Of a DNA stretch of 64,000 bases, positions 12,266 through 24,913 are shown in pieces. Within the stretch, counting starts at the first letter, position 1. Every line of letters begins with the position of its first letter. The stretch is taken from NCBI GenBank assembly GCA_942159475.1, contig OW804102.1:28402873-28466872 (forward strand). The letters are read 5' to 3'. A model generated the notes under the pieces. It ran no database searches, was not told the origin of the DNA, and saw only the letters and a program-made list of their open reading frames with translations. Position numbers and translations under genes: made by a program. Source of the DNA: Sthenelais limicola. Lineage: Eukaryota; Annelida; Polychaeta; Phyllodocida; Sigalionidae.

Positions 12266-13047
12266 ATTTAAGGCACACACTGGTAACTGGGTGGTGCTCT
12301 CAGCTTCCTAAAGAAGCCTCCCTCTTATGGTCCTCTCATATTAAATGGTGGCTGGCCTACAATTTCATGCTTGATAATCAGGCGGTATTTATCATCCAGA
12401 AAAAAGCCAAGACAGAAATGAGACCACGGAGACCATCTGGGGAGATGAGATGAACTAAAAAGACAAGGTTGCAGAACTCCATAGGCTCCCATATGGAACA
12501 TAAAAACTAACAGATGACTTGGTCTGTACACAATGGCTTGGGCTCTCCTTTCTTAAGCAGTCTTCCAATACAACTTTTTAAAAATAACATTACAATTGAA
12601 TTTACACTTGATTCAAATGTGACTTTTTGATCTGTGCTTCCTGGTATGGAAGGTTATGTGTACTGTATTCTTAGCCAACATAGATTAAATCTAAAGATGT
12701 CTAATTTATTTTTAAACTTTTTGGATGGCTTCTTTTTAGAACCACCTCAATTCTAAGATACATTTTTGATGATTTTGTCTGGTTGTTTCTGCTAGGGAGT
12801 GTCGCAACGTTCACGTCCATATTTCTGAGACCCTCTGACATACTTTCCTGCGATGGCTCAACCTATACTATTATCGCTCACAGGTGGCCGTTTTTTATTT
12901 TACTATATTGATGAAATCTGTCATATTTATAGATCATAATATAAGTACATTTAGTAAAAAGCGTTATTTTTTGTAAACCTTTCTCTTATATCATGATTAA
13001 TTTGACCATCAGCTTTGGCTGAGAATAATGCATTGCCATAATGGCTT
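12266..13047. other. No gene seen
   Basis: Short open stretches around 12259-12531 on both strands show no splice-site support or family likeness. Confidence 0.5.
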
Positions 13048-13050
13048 AAG

Positions 13051-13260
13051 TGGGGTATCCACTTACACATCGGTTTTACCGACCGTCAAGAGGGTCCAGA
13101 GGGGACGGTCAAACGGTTACCACCGATGGCCACTTTTGACCGTCGCTCTTGACCGTCCTCGGTACTCAACTTGCACGTCAAAAAGAGCCACCCATGTAAC
13201 CGTCGGACGGTTACATGAGTGGTACTGACCGACGTCCATGGTATCCACTTGTACGTCAGA
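13051..13260. mobile_element. R17 fold-back element, copy 1
   Basis: Outer ends GGGGTATCCACTTACAC and GGTATCCACTTGTACGTC. The interior is crowded with GACCGTC / GACGGTC in both directions. Related to 15523-15731. Confidence 0.6.
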
Positions 13261-13498
13261 GTCCCCTAGGGACCACCAGATGTTTGATTCATTAGTGTAT
13301 GTATATTTCTGGTCATATTTCTACATAATATATTAGCAAAGCATCGATCTCCAGACTCTACCAAACTCTACTTGATATTACTAGATCTATGTATTAATTT
13401 GAAACATATATTTAAAAAATAGGCTTGGCAAACAGAGCCATGTTCAATTGTCTATGCATTCATCTATGTATTTGCATACATCATAATATTATTATATG

Positions 13499-13507
13499 CA
13501 TGTATGC

Positions 13508-13540
<33 letters not shown>

Positions 13541-13563
13541 TGTATGTATATGTGTGTGTGTAT
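13499..13563. repeat. (TATG)n / (TG)n microsatellite
   Basis: About nine TATG units then TGTGTGTG. Confidence 0.9.
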
Positions 13564-13787
13564 TGTATATCATATGATTGAATACATGTATGTACATGTA
13601 TATGTTTATTTTTACCAAAATTCTCGTTTTGCGATTTTTGGTAAAAATAAAAAAATACTTTGATTGTTTTCATAATTATAAGGAAGAAAGGACTTAAATG
13701 GGGCTATATGACTCTCAATTTGCCACAACCTGGATCAATTATTCTTCCAGATACAGCCCTCCAAATCATTGGAGCCTGGTTAAAGAT

Positions 13788-14766
13788 TCCATACGAATAC
13801 ATGTATATGTATGGATCGTTTTTTTTCTTTATAACCCAATTTATTTATAATTCTGATATAAAGATGTGGACTTTTAATACCTTTTCTTGCAAATATATGT
13901 TCAAAACATGAGCACCTTTATATAAAATCCCATAAGCGTTTCCAACGAATACACCATTCCATACAAATACACCATTCCATACGAATACATCAGTTCAATG
14001 ATGTATTCGTATGGAATGGTGTATTTCGTGATACATCCTTTCTGAATAAAATACCTAAATATAAATGAAATCAAAAGTAAATGCTTTTGTTAGGAGACAA
14101 TGGTTGACAATAACCCTACCACCCCATCCATTCACCTTTCAATAACTCATTTCATCTCATTACTACTCTACCCCATTAGAGGGAAAAGTATACTAGTTAT
14201 GTTATAACACACACAAAAATTTAAGTAATGAAATGTGCTAGCGAAAATTCAGGCTAAGGAGGAATATCGGATAAACCCGATCCTTATACAACAACAGCTA
14301 TGGCATATGCCAGCTTATATTCCCTGAATAAAAATATGTTCAAAAAAAAAAAAAATAAGAACACAAAATATGTATTTTCCAGCCAGTTTTTGAATGTGTA
14401 TTCGTCGGAATCGTGTATTCGTATGGATTCTTTTCATAAAATTATAATTTACTGATTCAGGAATGATGTTGGAATCCTGACATTTGTTCTGGATATTAAG
14501 CTAACAATCCCAAATATAAATGCAAAAAAGAGTTGATCAAATATGAAGAGTTTTCTTTTTATAGAACTTAGAAGATGTATTCGTTGGAACGTTTTATTTT
14601 AGCCAAAATAATAGTTCTCTTCATAAGGACGAAAATACAAGCCAATCTGAAAATTTTAAAAAATGCATTGATAGGGGCAGATATATTCTTTAATATGGAA
14701 TATCAAAGTCCATACAAAAGTTATTGGTTATCTTATTTTTTGTCACTTTTGTGTGTATTCATATGG
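13788..14766. repeat. R16: AT-rich block with repeated GTATTCGTATGGA
   Basis: Nine matches, exact or near, to GTATTCGTATGGA: minus at 13788, 13940, 13957, 13974; plus at 14002, 14398, 14415, 14577, 14755. The pair at 13971-14020 forms a 22-bp stem hairpin. No coding. Confidence 0.7.
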
Positions 14767-14829
14767 TACGGTCAAAACGAAAATGGTCAATATATGAAAT
14801 AAAACTCTGTTGAGAAAAATAAAGTGGTA

Positions 14830-15522
14830 TCTAATATTATGCGGCATATTCTAAGGAATTCATACATACTATGTGTAAGTTTATACGACCAGAATCGTCA
14901 AAGTTATTAAATAAAATGTGAAAAACATAAAAAATAAAGTAAATATAAAAAATATTTCTATTTACATCAACAGATTAAAGCTTAATAATCCTCCAGGGTA
15001 GTGACCAAACTTGTCCCTAATCCTGTACCTAGGCTTGTACCCATAACGACTAAAACACATAGCTAAAATACATGCAATACATTTGTTTGAATATGCAGGT
15101 TCACTAAAAATACCAATAATAAATCATAAATCAATTGAAATGATAAAAATAAATGTACTAAGAACATGGTGCAGAGGATAATAATTTAGTACCACAAAAC
15201 AGGTGAAATGATTAAATAAAGGTGTAATAAATATACCTATAGTTAATTTTTGGACAGCCATGGTTGCAAATAGGATAATATCCATATTTGGCACCAGGAA
15301 AAGACCCACATATCGAAATATGTACTAAAATACCCCCAAAATGGGCCAAAATTAAAAAAAATCAAGTGAAATTAAAAAAATAAACTGAAAGTAAAGGTCC
15401 AAATGTGTTGCACAGTGTTTGCAGATGTCCATCAGATGTATCAGAGTTAAAAAATAACTTCAATAGGACAATAAACGACCAAAAACGGCCTAAAAACCAA
15501 AAAAACATAATTCCAGAGGCTC
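14830..15522. other. No gene seen
   Basis: Very AT-rich, with runs of AAAAATA and AATTAAAAAAA. Nothing recognised. Confidence 0.5.
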
Positions 15523-15731
15523 CGGTTAACCGTCCACCCACACGTAATTAATGCTCGGTTTCATTCTTTGACCGGAGGTGCAACGGTCAAACGGGAGGCA
15601 TGGACGGTTAATCAGTCACCTGCGACCGTTTGACCGTCCCTTCGGTACGTCGCACGTCGGTCAAAAAACGCGTGCGACCGATTGACGGTGACGGACACAT
15701 TTTGACTGACGTGTAAGTGGATAACGGCCTT
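15523..15731. mobile_element. R17 fold-back element, copy 2
   Basis: GGTTAACCGTCC ... GACCGTTTGACCGTCCC ... GACGTGTAAGTGGATAACGG. Same GACCGTC/GACGGTC content and the same right-hand GTGGATA end as at 13051-13260. Confidence 0.55.
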
Positions 15732-15991
15732 TAGCTGAATAACGATCTTAAATACAATACAATAATAACTGCGAAGGCAGTTTTAACGTGTTCTATTATC
15801 AACTGGGTTATGTGGGTGCATGACCTCGTTTTACAAGAAGATGGGAATATCATCCAAACACTTTATACCTAGCAAATTGTTTTTAAAATGGACTCTCTCT
15901 TGTTTTGAAACGGCAAAAATGTTGCTGTCATGAATGTCTAAATTGGAACTCGTGGGGAATAGACCAAAATCAAATGAATTGAAACTTGTAA

Positions 15992-16358
15992 TATGTGATG
16001 TGTTATAGGAAAATGAGTCACAAGTCGCAAACAATGGATTTTGAGATATCATCATATTTGAAAAGATGAGATCAAGCGGATTCCAATGACCGTAAACATT
16101 AAGGTCATCTAAAAAGTGTTTCTCTATTTTATATTTGATATATTTAGGCCTTTGTTTGACAAAACGTTAGCAATATTTCTGGGTGGCCAATTACCAGTAC
16201 CGCAACTAGATATACACCATAGGATGCCCTTTGAAACGGAATGATATATTTCATAAACTGTCCTGAAATTTGGTACATGTAATTTGGTCCTGTGAATAAA
16301 TGGCTTTGAAAAATATCAACTATGCGACTTGTGACTCATTCTCTTTGTGACACATATC
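15992..16358 (-). mobile_element. R3 element
   Basis: Both ends present; the interior reads TTTTGAGATATCATCATATT first, the reverse of the 1412 copy. Confidence 0.8.
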
Positions 16359-16801
16359 ATCTTTACATTAAAATATCTACACTGCTCATGCCTTTACTGT
16401 ATTTCTGTAGGTATGCGTCTGTCCACCTTTTACTTCATCGTATAAGTGTACACTTCTTTCTCTCTTTCACTGCCTCACTCCTTCTTCTTTATCTTCTGAT
16501 CTAAGTTTCTCCTCCTTTCACTATTCTCCTGTCTTCCATCCATCCCCTAGACTCTAGTGTATGCTCCTCTCTGCTCTATACCCACTCCCCCATGACAACA
16601 AAGCTCTATTATTGCCTTACAAGAAACATCCATCTCACTCCAGCTGTATAGGCAACTATATGCATCATACGTACATATGATATCCCTCCTGTAGCCATGA
16701 TTTATGCACCACTACCAGTCTCTGTCACTCCTCTACTAATAGACGCCTTGTCTCGGTGGAACAGGCTATAGTGCTTGGGTCGGGCCACTAGCGTACGTAC
16801 A

Positions 16802-17065
16802 TTAGGGAGGTTCAGCAAGACTAGCCTAAACGTAAACGTAAACGTAAATGTAAACGTATCTATATCTCTGATGTATAAATATACATTAAACGGAAGAAAG
16901 AGGTTCAGCAAAACATGTTTGGAAAAACGTATAATCAAGCAAACACAACACAATATTGCAACTCACAATATATCTTTTATACAAACCAATGCGACGTAAT
17001 TCACAAAAAAGATACGGATACGGTTATGTAATTGAGATAGGATTGTTTGCTGAACCTCCCTATTA
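16802..17065. mobile_element. R12: 265-bp inverted-repeat element with hexamer array
   Basis: Ends TTAGGGAGGTTCAGCAA and TTGCTGAACCTCCCTATTAA are inverted. Inside, five TAAACG-type hexamers (about 16827-16858), then a further direct AGAGGTTCAGCAAAA at about 16900. No coding. Confidence 0.72.
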
Positions 17066-17090
17066 AGGTGTGCAACATAGCGTACTTGTG

Positions 17091-17473
17091 TATGTCATGT
17101 GTTCAAGGAAAATGAGTCACAAGTCGCCAAATTGATATTCGTCAAAGTGATGTATTCACAGGATTTCTTTATACAAATGTTCTCATCTTTGGAGTACATG
17201 TATATACCGCTGGGAGTAGTATAAATGCATTTACCAAATTTCAAACCTGTGCGTTAAATATATCCTTGCATTTCTAAGGTCATCCTATAGAAAATATTTT
17301 TTTTTTTTTTTTTTTTTACAAAAATAGAAATATCAAATCTAAAATATAGAAATACTTATTAAATGTCCTAATGTTTACCATCATTGGAATCCGCTTGATC
17401 TAATCCTTTCGAATATGTTGATATCTAAAGATCTATTTTTTGCAACTTGTGACTTATTTTGCTATAACACAAC
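17091..17473 (+). mobile_element. R3 element
   Basis: Full length, abutting R12, with a run of 20 or more T at 17296-17317. Confidence 0.82.
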
Positions 17474-18554
17474 TCATATTACTCTATTAGAGTGATTGAT
17501 ACATCAACAAATTTTATAGGTCAAGTCATCGTAAAGACCAATGAAGGAGATATTTTCCCAACAAACGTCTCGTTGGAATGACTATAAGCCGACAGGGAAA
17601 TCGGTTTCAAGTTTTCCTAAAATCCGAATTTAAAAAAATAATATTGCAAAATGTTTTCATCCTATGTGAAAATCTGCCTGATTTCATAAGACTTCTGATC
17701 ACACATACGTGTCTGTCCATCATCAACTATTTGATTTCTTTTGCCCATGCTGATTGTTGCTCACAACAATTGTTAGAATACGCACAGCCTTGTTATAAAT
17801 TAACTATATCGGTGGGGTGTAGATATCACTAGCATATACTTGGAGATAGTGTGGAGTCTTTGGTCGTTCAGCTTGGCAATATGTGTAAGGTACACCTGTA
17901 GGATTACTCAAGGAAATATCACTATAATCGAACTATAACTAACTATCAATATAAATGCACACAGCTGTTATACCTTGCTGGGATCTTATATTCCTGCCTA
18001 GTATAGGTAGCCTAGAAGTAAAGTTAATCCTAATTCCCTTTAGCATTGCCTCAAAATCGGTAAACAAGTTAATCCAGAGAAGGCATTTTATATAATTATG
18101 AACATGAACTGTCAACCTTAGACCAATAAACATTACTCTAAATGTACTTTTAAGACATTAAATCGAATGTTTAATATACATAGAAATCACATAAGTTATC
18201 ACTTGTCCCATATGCCACAGAGGCGAATTTGATTATAAAATACCAGTGAAATAATAATATATAGGCCTATAATTATAGTAAAAGACCCAATTATATGGGA
18301 TTCTTTGGCCCGACCCTTATATGCCCTGTAGAGGGAATACATCTACCACAGCACATCTAGCACCTTGGGTTGGTAGTGGTCATCAATTATCCCCGAATGT
18401 AATAGAGAATATGGCGGAAATTGATAAGTTTATCTCATCTATTGTGAAGTCACTCATTCAAAGATTCTGGTACATCCAAATACTCCTAGTTCATAACCGA
18501 ATATAGTCTACATAAATGAAACAGATCACACAAGTTATAATACACATATAGTAA
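17474..18554. other. No gene seen
   Basis: AT-rich sequence, no element or exon recognised. Confidence 0.5.
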
Positions 18555-18594
18555 AGGGCCTTGTCCACTAAGCCGATTTTCATGCGATTCTCAT
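18555..18594 (+). mobile_element. R5 half element
   Basis: Only the left arm: AGGGCCTTGTCCACTAAGCC then GATTTTCATGCGATTCTCAT. Confidence 0.72.
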
Positions 18595-18880
18595 CAACAA
18601 TATCACATTATTATATATGCAGATCTCACTCTGTTGAGTGGGATAACAACCTAACTTGTGATGTAATTGACTATCCCAATCCCATATTAACTGTGAATAT
18701 TAACTGTGAATATCATATTTATACAATTCAATCCGATCCTGCATGACAGTTTAGCAAGTTCACACTGGGGCTATTATACTTAAATATACAATTATTTGTA
18801 ATTAAATTGAGTAATTTGAAGTCGGGCTTGGAATCAGATTTTGCCCCACATAAACAGATCTCCTGTCATCGATGGTTCAT

Positions 18881-19005
18881 TTGTAATGTGTTACAGAAAA
18901 GTGAGTCAGAAGTCGCAGAATTGTTATTTTTCAAAGTGTTTTACTCACAAGATCTCTTTGTTGGAATGTTTCCATTTTTGGGGTGTATTCCGTGAGGTTG
19001 CATGA
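18881..19005 (+). mobile_element. R3 fragment, left part
   Basis: ATGTGTTACAGAAAAGTGAG through CAAGATCTCTTTGTTGGAAT; ends near GGGGTGTATTCCG. Confidence 0.72.
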
Positions 19006-19189
19006 AATTGCAGGTAATTATTAATTAATATAAAGAACCTATTAGGTATCAGGACCCAGGAATGTATTGCTTTGAATACGGTAGTAAGGGGAATCACAGG
19101 TAGCACTCTCAGCTCATTATATATTCCTCCAATCAACAATAGCCACATGGATCAAGCTCTCACCTGTATAACTATTCAATAGACAATAT

Positions 19190-19423
19190 GGGTCAGATTT
19201 TCAGAAAATGTACAATTGGCAGCTCTACACATTTAGGTAATTCTGTTAAATTAAAAGAAAAATGATGAATACCAGGTACATCAGGGTATTTTTGGTATCG
19301 CATTAATTTATGGTATCAGTTCTGTTATGTTAAACTGCATTTTAAAGCTCATTTTTGTTCTAAAATGTGGGTTGTTTGAGAGGTTTTGTGAAGGCGAATT
19401 GTACGTTTACTGAAGATCTGACC
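19190..19423 (+). mobile_element. R1 element
   Basis: Full length: GGGTCAGATTTTCAGAAAAT to TTACTGAAGATCTGACC. Confidence 0.85.
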
Positions 19424-20207
19424 AATATAGCAAACCTTAATATAACAATATCATGTTCATCATTTCCCCAAGGTCAAAGTCCTGAATCACTGATACACGA
19501 GAAGAAAACTGCAGCTCACGTAAACCCCCTGAATGATACAGAAGCAACTGAATCGCTCGGAAAAGATCTTAACACGAAAACCGCACGCACAAAAGAAAAT
19601 TAACGACACCCAAGAGCACTATCAGCTTTCCTTTCAGGGTAAAACGAGCTGGGAACTCGCTTTTTGTGAAGGATAATTAACTTCAAACTGATCATCATTA
19701 CCATACTTGAAGATGTTTTTGGTGTGTGTAATGTTTGGAGAACTTGTGGCAGATAGTGGTGGGCATTTCACGAGGAGGGAGCTTTTTTTTGCTATTCTGA
19801 TGAATATTCCATTTCTTATTGTGCACAAACTGACAGATATTTATCTTAGTGGTGTGTTAAGGCCTCTATCTATTCAGATTATTGTCTTTTAATTCACTAT
19901 ATTCATATATTTGTGAATTGTGAATGTAACCTTTACTTTTCCTGGTGTATTGTAGTTGCTGTTGCATTATAATAATATACTCTCGCTTGACGATGGCAGA
20001 GCGAATTAGGTGTAGAATGTATTAGTATATAATATAAACATATACATTGTATATGTGTGAACTGAGCCGGTCGGGAGGTGTGTGAGAATGGAGCCGAGTA
20101 GGTTGGTTAAACCACACATACACTGAGCCGATGATCCCGACAGGGAGGGAGTGAGTGAAGGTGAATGGACGATGGAGGTACTTGTCCATTCTATGGGCCT
20201 TAGTGGA
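19424..20207. other. No gene seen
   Basis: No exon or element recognised. GC rises slightly near 20060-20190. Confidence 0.45.
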
Positions 20208-20299
20208 CATAGATAGATAGATACATAGATACATGGATACATGCAAGGATAGACATATATGGACAGACAGATAGATCGATAGATAGATAGATAGCTAGC

Positions 20300-20331
<32 letters not shown>

Positions 20332-20460
20332 GGGATATATATTTAGATAGATGTAGGTAGGTAGATAGATATATAGGTAGATATAAATAGATAGAAGAAT
20401 AGATAGATATAGGTAGGTAGATTGATATGTAGGTAGATATAAATAGATATTTGATGACCT
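20208..20460. repeat. (GATA)n microsatellite, imperfect
   Basis: Tetramer GATA/TAGA array interrupted by TACA and GTAG variants; the longest pure run is near 20300-20330. Confidence 0.92.
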
Positions 20461-20945
20461 AAATATTATCGAGGGCAAGTAACCCTTAATGAGGTTGCCT
20501 GTAACGTGCCACCTCGATACAATATTGCAATGCAAATGATCTATTAGGCTAACTAGTTTTATAAACACACATGGTTTGCCAAACAAATAGACTATTTTAC
20601 CAATGGTAGGGAATAACCCATGAGTAAATATGTTGAAAGCAGCAGGATTCTTTAAATTAACCACTCTATGTTGGGGCTAGGGGCAGCGGACAAATGCTCC
20701 ACAGATAGATAAATAGACACCGTAGTTCCTTGAATAAGTGCCGGGCCTTAAATAAGCGGGCTTACACTGTTTATAATATATTATGAAGATCCTATGAGAG
20801 TTGGGATATAATTATGGCAAAGTAAGACGAATATGTAAATTACACTTATAAATTACAAATAATGTCCGTCGTTTTTGACGACCACCCAACCCTATATATA
20901 TATAAGAGATTCTGAGAAAGTAAAACGCTAATTTCCATGCTCATT

Positions 20946-21025
20946 CTGCCTTTAATATACGCCAGGCCTTGAATAAACGCCAAGCCTTTACTATACGCCA
21001 GGCCTTGAATAAACGCCTGGTACAA
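20946..21025 (+). repeat. Tandem ~37-bp repeat
   Basis: TATACGCCAGGCCTTGAATA plus AACGCC occurs twice. A looser relative, CCTTGAATAAGTGCCGGGCC, is at 20730, so the span 20730-21025 may be one degraded element. Confidence 0.7.
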
Positions 21026-21582
21026 ATTCACTTGACCTAATTAGGGACACTGAAAGACAACATCGTAGATTACTGGGATGGGTCATATTCCCGCTTAGGA
21101 TATCTGAGTAATTCACTAAAGAAAAATCCCCATTAAATTAGCAACATCGGAAAGAAAAGTTGGAATGTATGGGCGAAAGGCCCGCCGCGAGTTTGAAAGG
21201 GGTTTCTGAAGATCCATCTGCCTTCTACGACAAACACAAGTAAACAAGTCTATTGCGAGCGTTGTGTAAAGCTATGAGTGAAGACATGAGTGAAGATATT
21301 ACATTGTTGGAACATAACCTTGTCTTGTCCTGCCTTTTTGTTACTGGGCTGATTGATTGATCTCGCTGGTCTGTCTTGTCCATACGGGATCGTGTCAGGG
21401 AAGGTTTTATGAATTTATTGCTGCTTTTATGTCAAAGCTTTTTATAAACCTTTGATCGATGGGTAGTAGGGAGAGAGATGTAAGAACCAGCCAGCAACTA
21501 ACTCCTATTTGAGGGCGGATTTCTCATTGTTAAGACAGGCTTGATAAAGTTGTGAATTTCCAGTATAGTTAGAATGAATATT
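21026..21582. other. No gene seen
   Basis: No element, exon or RNA gene recognised. Confidence 0.5.
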
Positions 21583-21796
21583 CAGTGTAGGCCCAAAGAT
21601 GAGAGAGTCCCTTCAAACGGAGGGAAAGCTTCTCGCCTCAAACCGCAAAGTGCCATTATAATTCCATTAAGATCGCAAAATATCATTATAATCCCATTAG
21701 AACGCCTAATCCTAGGTGATGAAACCGCTTAGCGAAGTAGGTGTCCAATCACTGTCATACAATTCTTATCTGATCTGAGGGTTTGGGCCTAGACTG
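21583..21796 (-). mobile_element. R6 element, complete
   Basis: Best copy: left CAGTGTAGGCCCAAAG and right GGTTTGGGCCTAGACTG are inverted. Confidence 0.82.
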
Positions 21797-21869
21797 TATT
21801 GTTGAACCAAAATGTATATATATATAGATCCGGCAACTAGGAAGTATGTGACATTATATGATGCATAAA

Positions 21870-21976
21870 GGCCCTTGTTCACTAAGCCGATTCTCAGGCG
21901 ATTCTCACGGAATTTAGTGCACAATGTTCCTCTGCGGTGCAAAATCGCATGGGAATCGACTTGGTGGAATAGGGCC
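21870..21976. mobile_element. R5 palindromic element
   Basis: GGCCCTTGTTCACTAAGCCG to GACTTGGTGGAATAGGGCC. Confidence 0.82.
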
Positions 21977-22340
21977 ATATGATATAAAATAAATATAAAG
22001 CATATAACTACATCCTGATTGAAAAAAGTGTCGAAACTTGATGATGTGGGAAATTAATGTTCAAATGTAATGATAAGTGTGTTACTGTAAGAATGTATGT
22101 TAGACGAGTAGAAAGTGATAATTATTCCCCACACACACACCTTGACTGAACATGAGTTGGTTATGAATAGGAGAGAGGATTTATACACGTCACGCTATTC
22201 TGTCATATCTGATAACCATGGAATGTGTTGCGGAATACATGGACAAGGCACAGGCTGTAATCAACAATTTCACTTTAAAGCTGTGTACTCTAGTGTTATG
22301 ACAAACACAATCTTGCAGAATTTACTCATATTATGACTTA

Positions 22341-22810
22341 CAGGACTGAATTTATCAATATCCTGCTGCTGCTATATGTTCATACAAGAATTTGACTGGT
22401 CCTGGGTATGACCATAAAGTGCCTTTCTGTCTCCTTTTTTCTGTCTCTGTCTCCCTTCTTCTCTATCTCGATTTCCTGGGTATGATCATAAGCTGCCTCC
22501 CTCTCAGCTCTCCCGCCCTTGATATAACCATATTAAATGTGTTGATAAGGGCGTAAAGCAACCAATCTCACTCACTCACTCACAATAATTTGAAGTCGGT
22601 GGGTGATAATAAGTGCAGTCATCGCATGAAAGGAGCTTGGTGGATCCCCGAAATATACATGTGGAGTTATGTGAAGCTCTGTATCAAAAACAACAAGACA
22701 AAATCCTCTCAAATGTTGATCATTCGACGTTGAGATTGGTTCGAAAAGAAAGGAACATGAATGATACAATCTTTAGGTTTTGACCGCTGTTAGCTGAGAG
22801 TGCAGCTTTA
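22341..22810 (-). repeat. R14 dispersed repeat, copy 1, split by R2
   Basis: Matches 49977-50260 on both sides of an R2 insertion: GATTGAATT...ATACAAGAATT on the left, GTCGGTGGGTGATAAT to GAGAGTGCAGCTTTAA on the right. Confidence 0.72.
22397..22582 (-). mobile_element. R2 SINE-like element, nested in R14
   Basis: TGGTCCTGGGTATGACC to CTCACTCACTCA. Flanked by AATTTGA on both sides, a 7-bp target duplication. Confidence 0.85.
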
Positions 22811-23408
22811 ATATGGTATTGGCTAGCTCAATGGTAGGATAGATTTGCTTCATCAGCAATTAGCATGTGTGTTTATATAAATACAAAATGTCATGGGTTG
22901 CTTAATCTCATGCCAGAACACACACATGAAATATTGCTGGCGTGACATTATACAGTGCCTGATTAAATAAGCTGCCTAATTTCATGCTTTTAAACCTATG
23001 AAATGATGCAGCTTTGAAATTATGCAGAAAACTTGCATAATTTCATGGCTGCATAATTTGATAGACCACCTGTTACTTAACGTGCATGCACTGTACCTTG
23101 CATACTTCTTACACCAATCAGACTGTCAGATTTAGGTCACGTGTTACCATGAGCAACTCCGCACTTTGACGTATGCAATTACGAGGTGCAGACGCCACCC
23201 GCAAATCACTCACTTAAGAACAATCATGTAACGTTATGCAACACAGGCTTAAATACCCTAGTCAATTCCTTCCGTAAAAACTCTACATTTTTGTAAGTTT
23301 GGTAATCTAACGAACGCATGAACAGCCACTGGCAAACAAAGGTAGCGCTACTGCCGGAAATAGATTTAAGCTTCACTTCATTGGGGAAGAGTTTTGCCAA
23401 ACCTTTAT
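22811..23408. other. No gene seen
   Basis: Unrecognised. TTTCATG...CATGAAA phrases at 22975-23055 pair loosely. Confidence 0.45.
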
Positions 23409-23674
23409 GGGTGAAATCGTCAGAAAAAGTACAATTCATCTTGACCAATCCTCTCAAATAACCCAAATTTAAGACAATAGTCAGGTTCAATATACAGTTC
23501 AACATAACCAAACAGACAGAATTACAGTTTACTATAAACTAACAGATTCTTTGAATCACGGCAATATCAAATATATTCAGATATACCGAGTATTGACCAT
23601 TTTCCAGTCTGATTTAGCAGAATTTACCAAAATGTGTTGATCTGGCAATTGTATATTTTCTGAAGATCTGACCC
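23409..23674 (-). mobile_element. R1 element with 30-bp insertion
   Basis: Both ends present; ACAGACAGAATTACAGTTTA and the following bases are extra relative to the family. Confidence 0.82.
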
Positions 23675-23764
23675 TTTTGGCATATCTCAACGTTGTCTTA
23701 GATCTATGGAAGTATACTACCATCGGTTGTATTTCAGTGTTGACCACTGCATGTGTAAGTGCCA

Positions 23765-23809
23765 AATGTGTAGATCTGCCAATTGCACATTATCTGAAGA
23801 TCTGAACCT
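23765..23809 (-). mobile_element. R1 solo end
   Basis: AAATGTGTAGATCTGCCAAT to GAAGATCTGAACC, 90 bp from the previous copy. Confidence 0.7.
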
Positions 23810-24211
23810 GACTTAAGCTTCACTTCCCTGGCATGGAGTTTTACCCAGCCTTTATCTGTGTGAAAGAACTTGCACTAGCCTATGATTAAATGAATAATCT
23901 TCAGCACCTAGATTAAATTTTAGTCTGATTTATAACTTTGCACCCATTAAATATTTCGGCAAGATTACTTCACCAGACATAAAGTGTGAAATGGAAGGCA
24001 TCCACTAATGAGTGAGTTATGGATAAAACCATTAAAGTTGGGGCTTTAATTTTGCAGCACCTCCATTATAACCGATAGGCACTTTGCCTCGGTTAGATAA
24101 TGTGTCAACATGATGGGGAGTGATTAGATAATGCTAGAATCGGCGGCTTTGGCGGACAGAATTGATGTTAATCAATCAATCCTATCAGGGGTGGATCCGA
24201 AGTGTGGCAGT

Positions 24212-24272
24212 GGGGGGGGGGGGGGGGGGGAGGGGGGAGGGGGAGGGGGGTGGGAGGGGAGGGGGGAGGGGG
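24212..24272 (+). repeat. Poly-G / G-rich tract
   Basis: Run of 19 G then GGGGGGA-type blocks. Could form G-quadruplex; likely length-variable and hard to assemble. Confidence 0.9.
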
Positions 24273-24913
24273 CCTGATTGCTGGTCCCCTATTGTCAAAA
24301 TGAAGCACTTGAAATCCCGAGATAATGATTGAGCAAAAATGGGGATTTAATATGAGTAATATCGGTTCAGTTCATTATAGAATAATGTTTAGATTAATCT
24401 GAAAAAAAAAACTAAGAATCTAATTATAAAAAAATCAATTCAAATTCTTTGTCATTTGATCTATACATCTGTATGTAAACATCTAATTGTGAAGACTATC
24501 ATTTGGTCAAGACACCAGCTCGATGTAGTGCAAAGATAGATTTGAAGTGTTCAGAATCAACTCTTGTCTTTGTAAAGTCTATACGTTATGTGTTTTAGGG
24601 TGTTGTTTCATAATGAAGGAGAGATGGAAAGATTTATTTGGAAAATTTGTGAATGGTGTTCAAATGTTACAAAGAATGTCCCAGACTGGCGTTTCATAAT
24701 GTGAGACATTCGCACATGTATTCACATGTCCATCTTTGCAGCACTTTGCAGCCACAACAGTGTGCATCCAACCATGACCAGGCGAGGGTGGACCATGGGA
24801 CTGGTCATGCATGTTTTTCTAATTACATAATACCTGTACATGGAGGGGACATGGGCTGCGAACTTCTCAAAGTCACTGTGAATTTCTATGTCCCTGATTA
24901 TGAAACAAGGCCC

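Noticed and set aside
20299..20664. 121-codon open frame on the minus strand
   Set aside because: Mostly a translation of the GATA microsatellite (LSIYLSIYLS-like).
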